The position numbers were made by a program, and so were the translations under genes. Source: Saliniramus fredricksonii (lineage in GTDB: Bacteria; Pseudomonadota; Alphaproteobacteria; Rhizobiales; Beijerinckiaceae). From it: a stretch of DNA of 64,000 bases. Each line of letters starts with the position of its first letter. Within the stretch, counting starts at the first letter, position 1. Where the stretch lies: NCBI RefSeq assembly GCF_900094735.1, contig NZ_FMBM01000002.1, positions 1,116,001 through 1,180,000 of the forward strand, given 5' to 3'. Of the stretch, positions 37,774 through 47,277 are shown piece by piece. The notes beneath the pieces were generated by a model, which did no database searches, was not told the DNA's origin, and saw nothing but the letters and a program-made list of their open reading frames with translations.

Positions 37774-39314
37774 TCATCCGAAGATGACCTCCGGCAGCCA
37801 TGTCGCCAGCTCGGGCACTGCCAGCAGGATGCCCAGAGCGACGAGTTGCAGCAAGACGAAAGGTATCACTCCGCGATAAATATCGATGGTCGTGATCGAT
37901 CGCGGTGCGACCGAGCGGAAATAGAACAGCGCAAAACCGAAAGGCGGTGTCAGGAAGCTCGTCTGCAGGTTCATGGCGAGCAGCACAGCGAACCAGACGG
38001 GCGAGATATCCGTGCCCAGAATCGCCGGGCCGAGCAGCGGCACGACGATGTAGATGATCTCGATGGCTTCCAGGATGAAGCCGAGGATGAAGACCAGCAG
38101 CATGATCAGGAGCAGCGCACCCCACTGGCCGCCGGGTAGCCCGCTCATCAGCTGGACGACCATCCGGTCACCGCCGAAGCCGCGGAAGACGAGGGCGAGC
38201 ATCGAGGCGGCGATGACGATGCCGAAGACCATGCCGGAGATCTTCATCGTATCCCCGAGCGCGCCTTGCAGCGCCCCGCGCCCCCATAGCCGCGTGGCGG
38301 CGATCAGCACGCCGAGGGTGATGATGATCGCACCCGCGAGCGCGAGCAGCCCGGCAGGTGTGTCCAAAGCCGCGCGTCCCATACCGCCCATGCGCAGGGC
38401 GACGAGGGCGAAGGCGGCGATGCCGGCCCCGGCGACGAGCCAGCGCTCGATGCGAAACCGCAGCTCCTGCCAGCCGGCGAGCAGCATCGCGCCGATGGCT
38501 CCGAGCCCCGCTGCCTCGGTTGCGGTTGCAACGCCGGCGAGGATGGAGCCGAGCACCGAGACGATCAGAAGCATCGGCGGCAGGAAGGTGAAGATCACCT
38601 CCGTCCAGGTCACGGGTTCGCCCTGCGCGGGAACGCTGACGCCTTTGGCCGGGCGGAGCACGAATGCGAGATACAGCCCGTAGAGCGCGACCAGCATCAG
38701 GCCGGGAACGAGCGCACCTGCAAACAGATCTCCGACCGAGACCGGTATCGGTGCGAAATTGCCGGCGCGCTGCTGCGCTTCGAGATAGGTATTGCCGATC
38801 TGGTCACCCAGCAGCACCAGCAGGATCGAAGGCGGGATGATCTGCCCAAGCGTGCCCGAGGCGCAGATCAGTCCCGAGGCTCGCCGCGCCGGGATGCCGG
38901 CATCCATCATCGGTTTGAGGGCGACCAGAACCAGCATCACGACAGTGGCGCCGATGATGCCGGTCGCGGCGGCGATCATCGCGGAGAAGGCCAGCACCGA
39001 AAGCCCCATCCCGCGTGGTGAGCCGCCCAGCATCCGCGCGAGCACTCCGAGCATGTTCTCGGCCAGCCGCGCGCGCTCCAGCAACACGCCCATGATCACG
39101 AAGAGCGGTACCGCCATCAGCAGGGTGTTGTTCATCACCCCCAGACGCGGTTGGGAAACAGCGCCAGAAGCGAGAGGTTGAAGGCGTCGAAGAATACGGA
39201 TGCGGCGACGGCGACCAGCATCGGAATCCCGGCAATCGCCAGCATGGCGGGTATGCCGCTCAGAATCCCGGCGAAGAGCCCGATCACCATGATGATGAGG
39301 AAGAGTTCCGACAC
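37774..39314 (-). CDS. dctM: TRAP transporter large permease (DctM), frameshifted at a G5 run
   Basis: Large membrane subunit driving Na+-coupled uptake, with about 12-13 helices. The GTG at 39314, two bases after the dctQ stop, opens SELFLIIMVIGLFAGILSGIPAMLAIAG and runs to FPNRVWG. There a stop appears after a run of five G (plus strand CCCCC, 39138-39142). Adding one G restores VWGVMNNTLLMAVPLFVIMGVLLERA and the rest of the protein: GATVVMLVLVALKPMMDAGIPARRASGLICASGTLGQIIPPS, and the TPPFGFALFYFRSVAP end. Otherwise intact, so either a base-call error or very recent inactivation. Confidence 0.85.
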
Positions 39315-39316
39315 GC

Positions 39317-39913
39317 TCAGCCCGTCCCGCTGGAGGCCGGGGAGGGCGGATCTCCCGGCAGGGGCGGCACGCCGTACTCGGCTTCACGCCTGCGCAGGAA
39401 GGCGGCGATGCCCTGGATGATCATCAGGAATGCGGCCAGCGGCAGCGCCGTCTTGATCAGGAAGATGCCGGGCAATCCGCCGGTTTCCAGGGCGCGTTCG
39501 CGGATCGCCCAGCTATAGGAGAGGCTGGGCCAGTAGCTGATGATGGTGAGCGCGAATACCGGGATCAGCAGCAGGACCAGAGCCAGCCCCTCCGACCAGA
39601 CGCGGTAGCGCGGCGAGAGCCGCTCCGAAAGCACCTCGACGCGCACATGCCCGTCCTGCGCCATGCAGACGGGGAGGGCGAAGATCACGAAGACCGCGAA
39701 AGCATAACTGGCAAGATTCTGCAATTCGATGAAACCGACCCCGAACCCGTAGCGCAGGATGACGATCCCCAGCACGGATGCAACAAGCACGATCCCCGCG
39801 AGCATGCAGACCGCCCGCGCAAACCGATCCGCCACGCGGCTCGCATGTTGGAGAAAACGCACCACCTTGCTCGAATCCTTCCCCGTTTCCGCGCATAGAA
39901 CCAGCCTGCGCAT
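39317..39913 (-). CDS. dctQ: TRAP transporter small permease (DctQ)
   Basis: Four-helix membrane subunit, 198 residues. The first helix pair CMLAGIVLVASVLGIVILRYGFGVGFIELQNLASYAFAVFVIFALPVCMAQDGHVRVEVL carries the conserved Glu-Leu and DGHVRVEVL region. Two more helices follow (ALVLLLIPVFALTIISYWPSL and GIFLIKTALPLAAFLMIIQGIAAFLRR). ATG 39913 adds about 16 residues before the domain; an internal GTG is possible. First gene of a dctQ-dctM-dctP operon. Confidence 0.88.
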   Translation of the reverse strand: MRRLVLCAETGKDSSKVVRFLQHASRVADRFARAVCMLAGIVLVASVLGIVILRYGFGVGFIELQNLASYAFAVFVIFALPVCMAQDGHVRVEVLSERLSPRYRVWSEGLALVLLLIPVFALTIISYWPSLSYSWAIRERALETGGLPGIFLIKTALPLAAFLMIIQGIAAFLRRREAEYGVPPLPGDPPSPASSGTG

Positions 39914-39969
39914 GCAAGGTCAATAAGGCGCGGTGATGCGGGATTGTGGATGACACGTGCTCACGCGAT

Positions 39970-40353
39970 TCAGGCAGCGGGTTGCGGCGCCTGCTCGGAA
40001 AGACCTGCGGCGAGTTCGCGGTTGATGTTGATCATCGTCGTCAGCGCCTGTTTCGACGGGCGCGTGCTCGCGGCGAGGATTTCCGTGAGCATGAAAACGG
40101 CGAGATTGGCGACATTCTCGCGCACCTTGGCAGGAAGCGGGTTCTCCGGCGTGGTCGCGGAGGTGGCGAAGATGGTCCAGAGCTGCCGGTTGAAGGCGAG
40201 CGCGTCGTCGAGCGGCGCGGCACCGCTCTCGAGCTGGTCATGCGCAGCCTGGAGCTTGCCGGCAGCCTTGATCAGCAAGGTAGCTTCGAGTTCGCGGGGC
40301 GGGAGAGGAGCAGCTTTCGCGACTTTCGCGTAGGCATTGGCAGCCGAGTTCAT
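39970..40353 (-). CDS. flaF: Flagellar biosynthesis regulator FlaF
   Basis: A 127-residue helical protein needed for flagellin secretion or synthesis in alphaproteobacteria, acting with FlbT. MNSAANAYAKVAKAAPLPPRELEATLLIKAAGKLQ and LDDALAFNRQLWTIFATSATTPENPLPAKVRENVANLAVFMLTEI are typical FlaF text. The ATG at 40353 matches family N-termini; the frame runs 14 codons further. It is separated from flbT by a gene on the opposite strand. Confidence 0.9.
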   Translation of the reverse strand: MNSAANAYAKVAKAAPLPPRELEATLLIKAAGKLQAAHDQLESGAAPLDDALAFNRQLWTIFATSATTPENPLPAKVRENVANLAVFMLTEILAASTRPSKQALTTMININRELAAGLSEQAPQPAA

Positions 40354-40564
40354 GGACAACCTCACGAGTGAACTTCCGTCACGACTTTTAACCATAGTGC
40401 CTTAAAAATGGCTTAAGGCGATTTTGCCGAATGCAGCGATGCGGTATGAGTATTTATCAAGTATCGAGACAGACAATAAGATTTCAATAAAATTCGAGCG
40501 TTTGCCTTAGGAGGAAGTTGATCCGAAACTGATATCCTGTCACCTCGTATCAGGAGTAGTGGCC

Positions 40565-40921
40565 ATGATGGACCCTGGATTGGGTGCTGGCGCAAGCTGG
40601 TCATATACTGCAGATTTCCGACGCGAAGGTGTCGCGATGCTGCGTGAGAGCCGTGCGGAAGCAACGGTAACGGCCATCGACGAGGCGCAGTTTCGTCAGG
40701 CGGATCAGGATGCTGATTCTGATTCAGGCAACAGTTTTTCGGCCAACCGTGAAGTGCGTTTCGAGCGTGATGCCGAAATCGGCGCTCTGTTGTTTCAGGT
40801 CGTCAACACTCAGAGCGATGAGGTAATCTTTCAGCTGCCGACGGAAATCATGCTCAACCTGCGCAAGTTCTATGCCGAGAACGAGCCCCCGAGCATACCG
40901 ACCTTCAGCGCTTCGCTCTGA
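40565..40921 (+). CDS. FlaG-like flagellar protein
   Basis: A 118-residue protein. The N-terminal half is variable and acidic. The C-terminal half (ALLFQVVNTQSDEVIFQLPTEIMLNLRKFYAENEP) follows the FlaG pattern of VxDxxTxEVIRQIPxEExLRL. FlaG-type proteins influence flagellar filament length or assembly. CAGGAG at 40551 supports ATG 40565. It sits between flaF and flbT but is transcribed oppositely, so is independently expressed. Confidence 0.6.
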   Translation: MMDPGLGAGASWSYTADFRREGVAMLRESRAEATVTAIDEAQFRQADQDADSDSGNSFSANREVRFERDAEIGALLFQVVNTQSDEVIFQLPTEIMLNLRKFYAENEPPSIPTFSASL

Positions 40922-41001
40922 CGCGTAAACTGAACAAGTCGACGGATACCGAGAAAACGGCCCCCTGCGGGACCGTTCTTTCGTGATTCGGATCTCGGCG
41001 A

Positions 41002-41448
41002 TCAGGATAGGGCGGGGCGGGCCTTGCGGATGTCGTCGGGCTCTGCGGGAGCGGATCTGTCCCCTGCTGCGAGGGCGAGCAGTTCCGTCTCATAGGCAAT
41101 GAGCTTGCGGGCCTGTTTGAGCGCCTTGTAGAGCTTGCGCTCCTGAAGCTGCTCATAGATCGCCAGAATGTGCGCCCGTGTGCCCGGGGCCGCCTGCATG
41201 ATCTGGTTGGCGATCTCGATGAAGGCGGTTTCGCCAGCTTGCGGATCGTCGGCCAGATACATGTGTTCAAGCGCGACATAGAGCCGTTTGCAGGGCGTAT
41301 CCGCTTCCGACTGGGTGATAATATCGCTTTCACGCAGGATCCGGCTTTGCGATTCCACAACGAAACTCGACCGCTTCGGCCCGTTGCGAATGGTCGTCTC
41401 GCCGATGATCAGCCGCTCATTGGGCTTCAGCTCGATCCGTAAGGGCAT
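41002..41448 (-). CDS. flbT: Flagellin mRNA regulator FlbT
   Basis: A 148-residue post-transcriptional regulator that in Caulobacter binds the flagellin 5' leader and reduces its translation or stability until assembly allows. MPLRIELKPNERLIIGETTIRNGPKRSSFVVESQSRILRESDIIT and CKRLYVALEHMYLADDPQAGE are diagnostic. It lies 112 bp downstream of the flagellin stop, beyond a strong terminator, so it probably has its own promoter in addition to any read-through. Confidence 0.93.
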   Translation of the reverse strand: MPLRIELKPNERLIIGETTIRNGPKRSSFVVESQSRILRESDIITQSEADTPCKRLYVALEHMYLADDPQAGETAFIEIANQIMQAAPGTRAHILAIYEQLQERKLYKALKQARKLIAYETELLALAAGDRSAPAEPDDIRKARPALS

Positions 41449-41501
41449 GGCTCTCTCCCGCTGCGCTGCGAAAGCCTAGGCGCGCGTGGTTAACGGCAAG
41501 T

Positions 41502-41533
41502 AAAAAACGGCGGCAGGAAAGCCCCGCCGCCGC
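41502..41533 (-). terminator. Rho-independent terminator of flagellin gene
   Basis: On the minus strand a GC stem (CGGCGGC...GCCGCCG with small internal mismatch, CTTTC loop) is followed by TTTTTT, directly past the flagellin stop. Confidence 0.8.
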
Positions 41534-41559
41534 ATGATCTACAGAATAATGAGTGTCGA

Positions 41560-42726
41560 TCACCGCAGAAGCTGAAGCACCGACTGGTCGTTCTGGATCG
41601 CCAGACCGAGAGCCGACTGGCCAAGCTGCTGCTTCGTCTGCAGAGCCAGGTTGTTGGCGGCTTCCTCGTTCATGTCGGCCAGGGTCAGGCCATCAGCGCC
41701 GGCCTGCAGCGTGTTCACCATTTCCTTGGTGAAGCTCTCGCGGTTCTCGACGATCGTCTGCGCGGTGCCGAGCTGGCTCGACAGGCTGCGCAGCTCGCTC
41801 ACGCCCGACTGGAGGGCTTCGAGGCGGGACTCCAGGTTCACGTTGGACGCGAAGGTCGTGGCATCGCCCTCGGCGCCGCCGAGGCGATCGGCCGTCACAT
41901 TGCCGAAGGCAGTGCCATCAGCCTGTTTGGCGCTGACGGTGAAGCTCGTGCGATCATCGCCGGTGAGTTCGTTGAACACGACCTCAAGCGCATCACCCAT
42001 AAGCAGGTTGTTACCGTTGTAACCGGAATCGGCGGAAAGCGCGTTGAGCTCGGTCCGCAGATCGTTGTAGCTGTTCATCAGCGCCTGACGGGCATCGGTG
42101 AGATCGCCGACAGCGTCGATGGTGCCGCCGGATGATGCGCCTTCAGTGAGCACAACTTCCTGACCACTCTCGTTGACGATGGTGAAGCCGGTGCCGGCAT
42201 CGTCGAGCTGTGCGGTCAGATTGTTGCTCTGGAAATTCGCGTCGCCATTGATCGCATCAACGACCGTCTGGGCGTTGGCGGCTTGATCGGTCGCGCTCAG
42301 ATCACCCGTCGCGATGGTGACGTCGAAAGCCGCGCCGCCGCCGACGGCTGCCTCGACGACGAACGCGGTCGAGTCGTCCGCAGGCGCCGTGATGCCGGCT
42401 GATTCCGGCGGCTCGCTGCCCGGATCCTGCAGCGCCTGACGCACCTGGCCAATCATCGTTTCCATCGTCGTGCTGATGGAATCGATACCCTTCGAGGCAG
42501 CGTCGATGGTCTTCATGCCGTTCTGCATGCCCTGCGTGATCGACGAAAGATCGTTCGCGCGAGAGTTGAGGCCCTGGGCGGTGAAGAAAGCGGCGGCGTC
42601 GTCGAGCGGGCCGTTGACCTTCTTGCCGGTGGCAAGACGATTCTGGGTCTGCTCGAGTAGACCGGCAGTGCCCTGAAGCGAGAGCAGGTTGGAACGCACA
42701 CCGGCGGAAAGGTTGATAGCTGACAT
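41560..42726 (-). CDS. Flagellin
   Basis: Main subunit of the flagellar filament, 388 residues. The N-terminal D0/D1 helices (MSAINLSAGVRSNLLSLQGTAGLLEQTQNRLATGKKVNGPLDDAAAFFTAQGL) and C-terminal D0 (LADMNEEAANNLALQTKQQLGQSALGLAIQNDQSVLQLLR) are conserved. The central ~130-270 is the variable surface region, rich in Asp/Ala/Thr. ATG 42726 with GGGAGA upstream is the start, and the protein lacks a signal peptide, as flagellins use type III export. Only one flagellin copy is in the window. Confidence 0.96.
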   Translation of the reverse strand: MSAINLSAGVRSNLLSLQGTAGLLEQTQNRLATGKKVNGPLDDAAAFFTAQGLNSRANDLSSITQGMQNGMKTIDAASKGIDSISTTMETMIGQVRQALQDPGSEPPESAGITAPADDSTAFVVEAAVGGGAAFDVTIATGDLSATDQAANAQTVVDAINGDANFQSNNLTAQLDDAGTGFTIVNESGQEVVLTEGASSGGTIDAVGDLTDARQALMNSYNDLRTELNALSADSGYNGNNLLMGDALEVVFNELTGDDRTSFTVSAKQADGTAFGNVTADRLGGAEGDATTFASNVNLESRLEALQSGVSELRSLSSQLGTAQTIVENRESFTKEMVNTLQAGADGLTLADMNEEAANNLALQTKQQLGQSALGLAIQNDQSVLQLLR

Positions 42727-42740
42727 GGAATTCTCCCGTT

Positions 42741-42771
42741 GTCTGACGCCTCCATCCTGGAGACAGCAGAC
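42741..42771 (-). promoter_or_regulatory. Stem-loop in flagellin 5' leader (possible FlbT target)
   Basis: GTCTG/CAGAC forms an outer stem and CTCCA/TGGAG an inner stem around a TCC loop, separated by a 4x4 internal loop, 15 bases upstream of the flagellin ATG. The inner stem would hold an anti-ribosome-site-like CTCC. FlbT is known to bind the flagellin leader in Caulobacter; its use here is inferred. Confidence 0.45.
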
Positions 42772-42872
42772 AGAAAGCACGGGTTTTCTTGCGCGATTCT
42801 TAAACCGATGCGGGAGTCGCGCCCCTATTGCCGCTCTTGGCCGGTATTGCCGGGTGTTCTTGCGGATTGTGG

Positions 42873-43223
42873 TTAATCATTACTTTCCGCCGTCCCCGTA
42901 TCGCGCCCGGGAAAGACCACGAAATAACCCAGCCCGTCATGGGCGGGGAGGGGGCTCATCCGCGCGATCCAGCCCCGCCTGCGTGCCGCCAGCAATTGCC
43001 GGCCCACGGGCAGGAACAGTGTCTCGCCCCCTCCCTCTGGCGGCGGCGAAAGCCGAATGGCAACGGCGCGGCGCGGCATGAACAGGCTGCGCTCGATCAG
43101 CTCCTTCACGGATGCATCCGCCTGCGCGGCATCGGCCTCGCGCAGATCGAGCACGGCATCGGCATTGCTGATGCCCAGCGAGCCGAGCAGCGCGCCCGTG
43201 TGAACGCCTTCGAAATCCGTCAT
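42873..43223 (-). CDS. Hypothetical protein downstream of homospermidine synthase
   Basis: A 116-residue protein, MTDFEGVHTGALLGSLGISNADAVLDLREADAAQADASVKELIERSLFMPRRAVAIRLSPP..., with no family I recognise. It begins 10 bp after the hss stop with GAGGGGA at ribosome-site distance, so the two are probably co-transcribed. No signal peptide or membrane helix is seen; there is one short Gly-rich turn near the middle. Confidence 0.55.
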   Translation of the reverse strand: MTDFEGVHTGALLGSLGISNADAVLDLREADAAQADASVKELIERSLFMPRRAVAIRLSPPPEGGGETLFLPVGRQLLAARRRGWIARMSPLPAHDGLGYFVVFPGRDTGTAESND

Positions 43224-43232
43224 GCCGTCCCC

Positions 43233-44666
43233 TCAGCGCACGAGAATGTTGCGGAACTGCCAGGGATCGTCGTGATCGATATCCTCCGGATAGAGCCCGG
43301 TATGGCTGTCGAGCGGCGTCCAGTCCGTATAGGTGCCGATCACCGGCCCGAGATAGGGAAGCTGGATCTCGAGGCAGCGCCTGTAATCCATCTCATCCGC
43401 CTCGACGATTCCCGCCTGCGGGTTTTCCAGCGCCCAGACCATGCCGGCAATGACGGCGGATGTCACCTGCAGGCCGGTAGCGTTCTGGTAGGGCGCGATC
43501 CGGCGCGTTTCCTCGATGGAGAGCTGCGAACCGTACCAATAGGCGTTCTTGCCGTGGCCGTAGAGCAGCACGCCGAGCTCGTCGATGCCGTCAACGATCT
43601 CGTGCTCGTCGAGAATATGAAAGCGCGATTGCTGGTTGCCACCATTGCCGAACATCTCGTGCAGCGACAGCACCGCATCGTTGCAGGGGTGATAGGCATA
43701 ATGGCAGGTCGGGCGGTAGGTGGGCGCATCGCCCTCGTGCAGGGTGAAGTAATCCGCGATCGAGATCGATTCATTGTGCGTGACGAGATAGCCGAATTGC
43801 GCCTGACCCGTCGGCGTCCAGGAGCGCACGCGCGTATCGGCACCGGGCTGGAGCAGGTAGATCGAGGCCTTGCAGCCGCTCACATGGTCATGGGCATTGT
43901 CGGGCCGCCAGCGCTCATGCGTGCCCCAGCCGAGCTCCGCCGGCTGCAAGCCCTCGACGATGAAACCCTCCACGGACCAGGTATTGACGAAGGTGTCGAA
44001 CGGCTTGGGATCACGCGCGCGCTGCGTGTCGCGCTCGGCGATGTGAATGCCCTTGACGCCCACATCGCGCATCAGCCGCGCCCAGCCCTCGCGGCTGGTC
44101 GGCTCCTCGAAAGTGAGCCCGATATCATGGGCGATATTCACGAGCGCCTGTTTGACGAACCAGGAGACCATCCCCGGATTGGCGCCGCAGCAGGAAACCG
44201 CCGTGGTGCCACCCGGCGCCAGCCGCCGCGCCTCCATGGTGCGCTCGCGCAGGGCGTAATTTGTGCGATCCGCCGGATCGGCGGAGGCGTCGCGGTAGAG
44301 GCCGGGCCAGGGCTCGTTGACGGTGTCGATATAGAGCGCTCCCAGCGCACGGCAGAGTTCCATGAGATCGCGCGAGGCGGTATCGACGGAGAGATTGACG
44401 CAAAAGCCCTGGCCGCCGCCCTCGGTCAGGAGCGGCTCCAGGATCTGCGCGTAATTGTCCTTGGTGATGGCTTCATGCACGAAGCGGATGCCGCGATCGT
44501 CGAGCATGGCGCGATCGCTGTCGACCGGGTCGATCACCGTGAAGCGCTCCTTGTCGAAGGCGAAATGCCGCTCGATCAGGGGCAGGATCCCCTTGCCGAT
44601 CGAACCGAAACCGATCAGCACGATCGGGCCGGTGATCTCGGCGTGGACGGGCCAGGTGGCGGTCAT
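43233..44666 (-). CDS. hss: Homospermidine synthase
   Basis: NAD-dependent enzyme that condenses putrescine units (or putrescine with spermidine) to sym-homospermidine, a polyamine typical of many alphaproteobacteria. The 477-residue protein begins with the Rossmann segment GPIVLIGFGSIGKGILPLIERH, and carries YIDTVNEPWPGLY, SCCGANPGMVSWFVKQAL, FVNTWSVEGF and AELGWGTHE, all characteristic. It heads a two-gene transcription unit with the small hypothetical gene downstream. Confidence 0.95.
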   Translation of the reverse strand: MTATWPVHAEITGPIVLIGFGSIGKGILPLIERHFAFDKERFTVIDPVDSDRAMLDDRGIRFVHEAITKDNYAQILEPLLTEGGGQGFCVNLSVDTASRDLMELCRALGALYIDTVNEPWPGLYRDASADPADRTNYALRERTMEARRLAPGGTTAVSCCGANPGMVSWFVKQALVNIAHDIGLTFEEPTSREGWARLMRDVGVKGIHIAERDTQRARDPKPFDTFVNTWSVEGFIVEGLQPAELGWGTHERWRPDNAHDHVSGCKASIYLLQPGADTRVRSWTPTGQAQFGYLVTHNESISIADYFTLHEGDAPTYRPTCHYAYHPCNDAVLSLHEMFGNGGNQQSRFHILDEHEIVDGIDELGVLLYGHGKNAYWYGSQLSIEETRRIAPYQNATGLQVTSAVIAGMVWALENPQAGIVEADEMDYRRCLEIQLPYLGPVIGTYTDWTPLDSHTGLYPEDIDHDDPWQFRNILVR

Positions 44667-44824
44667 GCTGCACTCCCGAATCGACCGCCGGCCTCCGCGA
44701 CCGGCGCTGAACGGGCGCCACCTTGTGCAATCGCCGCAGCGAGGTCAATCGGAGGCGGCACGCTTCACGCCGCTACACAGGGATCGGTCACTGCGATCCA
44801 GGGCGATGCGGCATCGGTATCCCC

Positions 44825-44857
44825 AAACGAAAACAGGGCGGCATCGCGCCACCCTGT
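44825..44857 (-). terminator. Rho-independent terminator of second chemoreceptor
   Basis: On the minus strand ACAGGGTGGC pairs with GCCGCCCTGT (10 bp, one G-U pair) around GCGAT, followed by TTTTCGTTT. Confidence 0.8.
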
Positions 44858-44882
44858 AGCCCGTCAGATTCTTTCCGCAATT

Positions 44883-47042
44883 TCAAGCCGCCCGAATCTG
44901 TTCCAGGAAGCTGCGCACCCGCGAATTGACCAGATCGGCCTGCTCCTGCAACGATGCGGCAGTCTGGACGACCTCGTCCGCAGCCTCGTCGGCCGAGGTG
45001 ATCATGCTGCGGACATCGGCGATATCCTCGCTGACATGAGAAGCGCCGGCCCGCGCTGTATCGGCGCTCGCCGCGATGGTCTGGGTGGCTGCGGTCTGCT
45101 CCTCGACGGCAGCGGAAACGGATGTCATGGCCGAGGAAATCTCGCCGACCTTGCTCTGGATATCTCCGACGGCGCCGACGGCCTGATCGGTGGCCGCGCG
45201 CATCTCGGCGATCTGTCGGCTGATCTCCTCGGTGGCCTGCGCCGTCTGCGTGGCGAGGCCTTTCACCTCCGCCGCGACGACCGCAAAGCCCTTGCCTGCT
45301 TCACCGGCACGTGCGGCTTCGATGGTTGCGTTCAGAGCCAGCAGGTTGGTCTGGTTGGCGATGCTCTCGATCAGCCCGACGATCTCGCCGATGCGCGAGG
45401 CACATTCGCTCAGCGAGGCGACGACGGTGCCCGTATCGGCGGCAAAGCGATCGGTTTCCTGGGTGACCTGCGCCGAGCGTGTAATCAGTTGCGAGATCTC
45501 CATGATGGAGTTCGACAATTGCTCGGTCGAACTCGCGACATCGGCCACCGAGTGGCTGGCGGTCTGCGCACCTTCCGCGACCCGGTCGGAGCCGGAACGG
45601 GCCCGGTCGGACTGATCCGCCATGTCGCGTGCCGCCCGTGTCAGCGCATCCGCCTGACCACCGAGCGCGCCGACGGCTTCGCCGATCGCTGCTTCGAGAT
45701 CGCTCGCGAGCGCCTGCATCGCTTCCGACCGCGCCGTGTTCTGCGCCTCCGCCGCCTCTTCGGCTTCGCGTGCCCGCTGCTGGGCATCGGCCTGGACACG
45801 GTTGCGGATACCGCCGACGGCGCGGGCGATATCGCCGATCTCGTCGCTGCGCTCTTCACCGGCGATGTGCGTGACCTTCGTATCCTCCGCCAGACGATGC
45901 AGCGTGACGGTCAGTGCCTTGATCGGGCGCACGATGGAGCGTCCCGTCAGCACGGCGAGAACCAGTGCGCCTGCCAGGATGGAGAGGGTCGCGATGACGA
46001 TGCCACGTGCCGTGGCGACCACATCGGCGAGCGCTTCGGCCGTCGTCTGGTCGGTGACGAGGTAGAAATCCTGGCCGAGCCAGGAGATTGCGCGCTTCTC
46101 GGCAAAGCGGGTCGCGCCGCCCTCATCGGTGAAGGTGAAGGTTCCCGTTGCGGCTTGCTCGACGGCAGGGCGGTCCAGGGCAGTCAGGGCGCTGTCGCCG
46201 TCCAGCAGCGGGCGGTTCGAGCGCAGCAGCCCGTCAGTGCCGACGAGGTAGCTCTCACCCGTATCGCCGAGGCCGTCGCGGGAGGCGATGCGCGCGTCAA
46301 TCAGGTCGGCCTCCAGGCGGTAAATGATGACGCCATCGGCGGGCATGCCCTCCAGACCATGCGAAAAGACCGGCGTGGCAATGAAAGCCGAGGCGACGCT
46401 CCCGGCGGGTTCGTATGCCGCGAAATCGACGAGGGCGACTTCGCCCTGCGGCGCCTTGATCGCGGCTTCGAATGCGGCGGCGGCGCCGGTATCGGCCATG
46501 ATCGCGTCGTCGATATCGCGGGCGAAATCGGCGTGCTTCGCGACAGTGTAGATGATCTCGCCTTCCTCGGTCAGCACCATGATATCGGCGTAACCGCGTT
46601 CCTGCATGATGGCCCGGAAGGAGGCGTGGACGTCGGTATGGCGCCAGGCATACATCGATTTGTCGCCCTCGCCGGTCAGCGCGATGCGCTCTTCAAGCGT
46701 CTCCGGTGTGGTGAAGAAGGTGGTGAATTCCTGCTTTTGCGTGTCGTTGAGGCGAAATGAGGAGCGCAGGTCCTCCAGCACGATGCGCACAGTGGCGTTC
46801 TCGGAAAGGGTAAGGAGGTCCCGCGCCGTCGCGTCGAGATCGGCCTGGAGGGCTTCACTGCGCGAATCGGCGACCAGCGCGAGGCGGTCGCGCGTAGCCT
46901 CGACCAGGGCGCCATGGGCGCTCGTATAGGCGTAATAGCCGACTCCCGCACAGGAAAGCAGTGCAACAAGTCCGATCGTCAATGTAATCCGCGCCTGGAG
47001 CGTCAGCCTTGCGATCCCCTTGGTCATCTCGAAATACCGCAT
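44883..47042 (-). CDS. Methyl-accepting chemotaxis protein with large periplasmic sensor
   Basis: A 719-residue chemoreceptor. TM1 ([24 protein letters not shown]) is followed by a ~300-residue periplasmic region of dCache type ([67 protein letters not shown]). Then come TM2 ([19 protein letters not shown]), HAMP, and the signalling hairpin with [37 protein letters not shown]. No C-terminal pentapeptide is seen. ATG 47042 has AGGAG upstream; ATG 47027 is possible and the longer frame is not supported. Ligand unknown. Confidence 0.92.
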   Translation of the reverse strand: MRYFEMTKGIARLTLQARITLTIGLVALLSCAGVGYYAYTSAHGALVEATRDRLALVADSRSEALQADLDATARDLLTLSENATVRIVLEDLRSSFRLNDTQKQEFTTFFTTPETLEERIALTGEGDKSMYAWRHTDVHASFRAIMQERGYADIMVLTEEGEIIYTVAKHADFARDIDDAIMADTGAAAAFEAAIKAPQGEVALVDFAAYEPAGSVASAFIATPVFSHGLEGMPADGVIIYRLEADLIDARIASRDGLGDTGESYLVGTDGLLRSNRPLLDGDSALTALDRPAVEQAATGTFTFTDEGGATRFAEKRAISWLGQDFYLVTDQTTAEALADVVATARGIVIATLSILAGALVLAVLTGRSIVRPIKALTVTLHRLAEDTKVTHIAGEERSDEIGDIARAVGGIRNRVQADAQQRAREAEEAAEAQNTARSEAMQALASDLEAAIGEAVGALGGQADALTRAARDMADQSDRARSGSDRVAEGAQTASHSVADVASSTEQLSNSIMEISQLITRSAQVTQETDRFAADTGTVVASLSECASRIGEIVGLIESIANQTNLLALNATIEAARAGEAGKGFAVVAAEVKGLATQTAQATEEISRQIAEMRAATDQAVGAVGDIQSKVGEISSAMTSVSAAVEEQTAATQTIAASADTARAGASHVSEDIADVRSMITSADEAADEVVQTAASLQEQADLVNSRVRSFLEQIRAA

Positions 47043-47214
47043 GAGCAGCTCCTGAATATGGCTCTTTCGACGCAGAACGGTCAGCTTTACGCTAGATCCC
47101 GACCGTAGCATGTTTTCCGAAGTGCTAGCCGCCTTATCGACTATGCATGAGAGCAGTTTTCTTAAAATACCTTCATAAATGGTAATCAGGATCGTGAAAT
47201 CAGGCAAAAAAGCA

Positions 47215-47238
47215 AAAACCGGCCCTAGGGCCGGTTTT
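47215..47238. terminator. Perfect palindromic terminator after L,D-transpeptidase
   Basis: A 24-bp perfect inverted repeat, AAAACCGGCCCT with its complement and TTTT on both sides, lies 40 bp past the transpeptidase stop. It insulates the chemoreceptor promoter region (47043-47214, AT-rich). Confidence 0.8.
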
Positions 47239-47277
47239 CATGATCAGTTTATCTACTTATGATTGTCCAAAACCGGT

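Noticed and set aside
42772-42800. GCACG...TTGC resembling a sigma-54 promoter near the flagellin gene
   Set aside because: Spacing is seven bases rather than four and it lies on the strand opposite to the flagellin gene.
42828-46760. 1310-codon plus-strand frame spanning hss and the second chemoreceptor
   Set aside because: A giant antisense frame caused by GC-rich codon bias; both minus-strand genes carry complete motifs, start sites and terminators.
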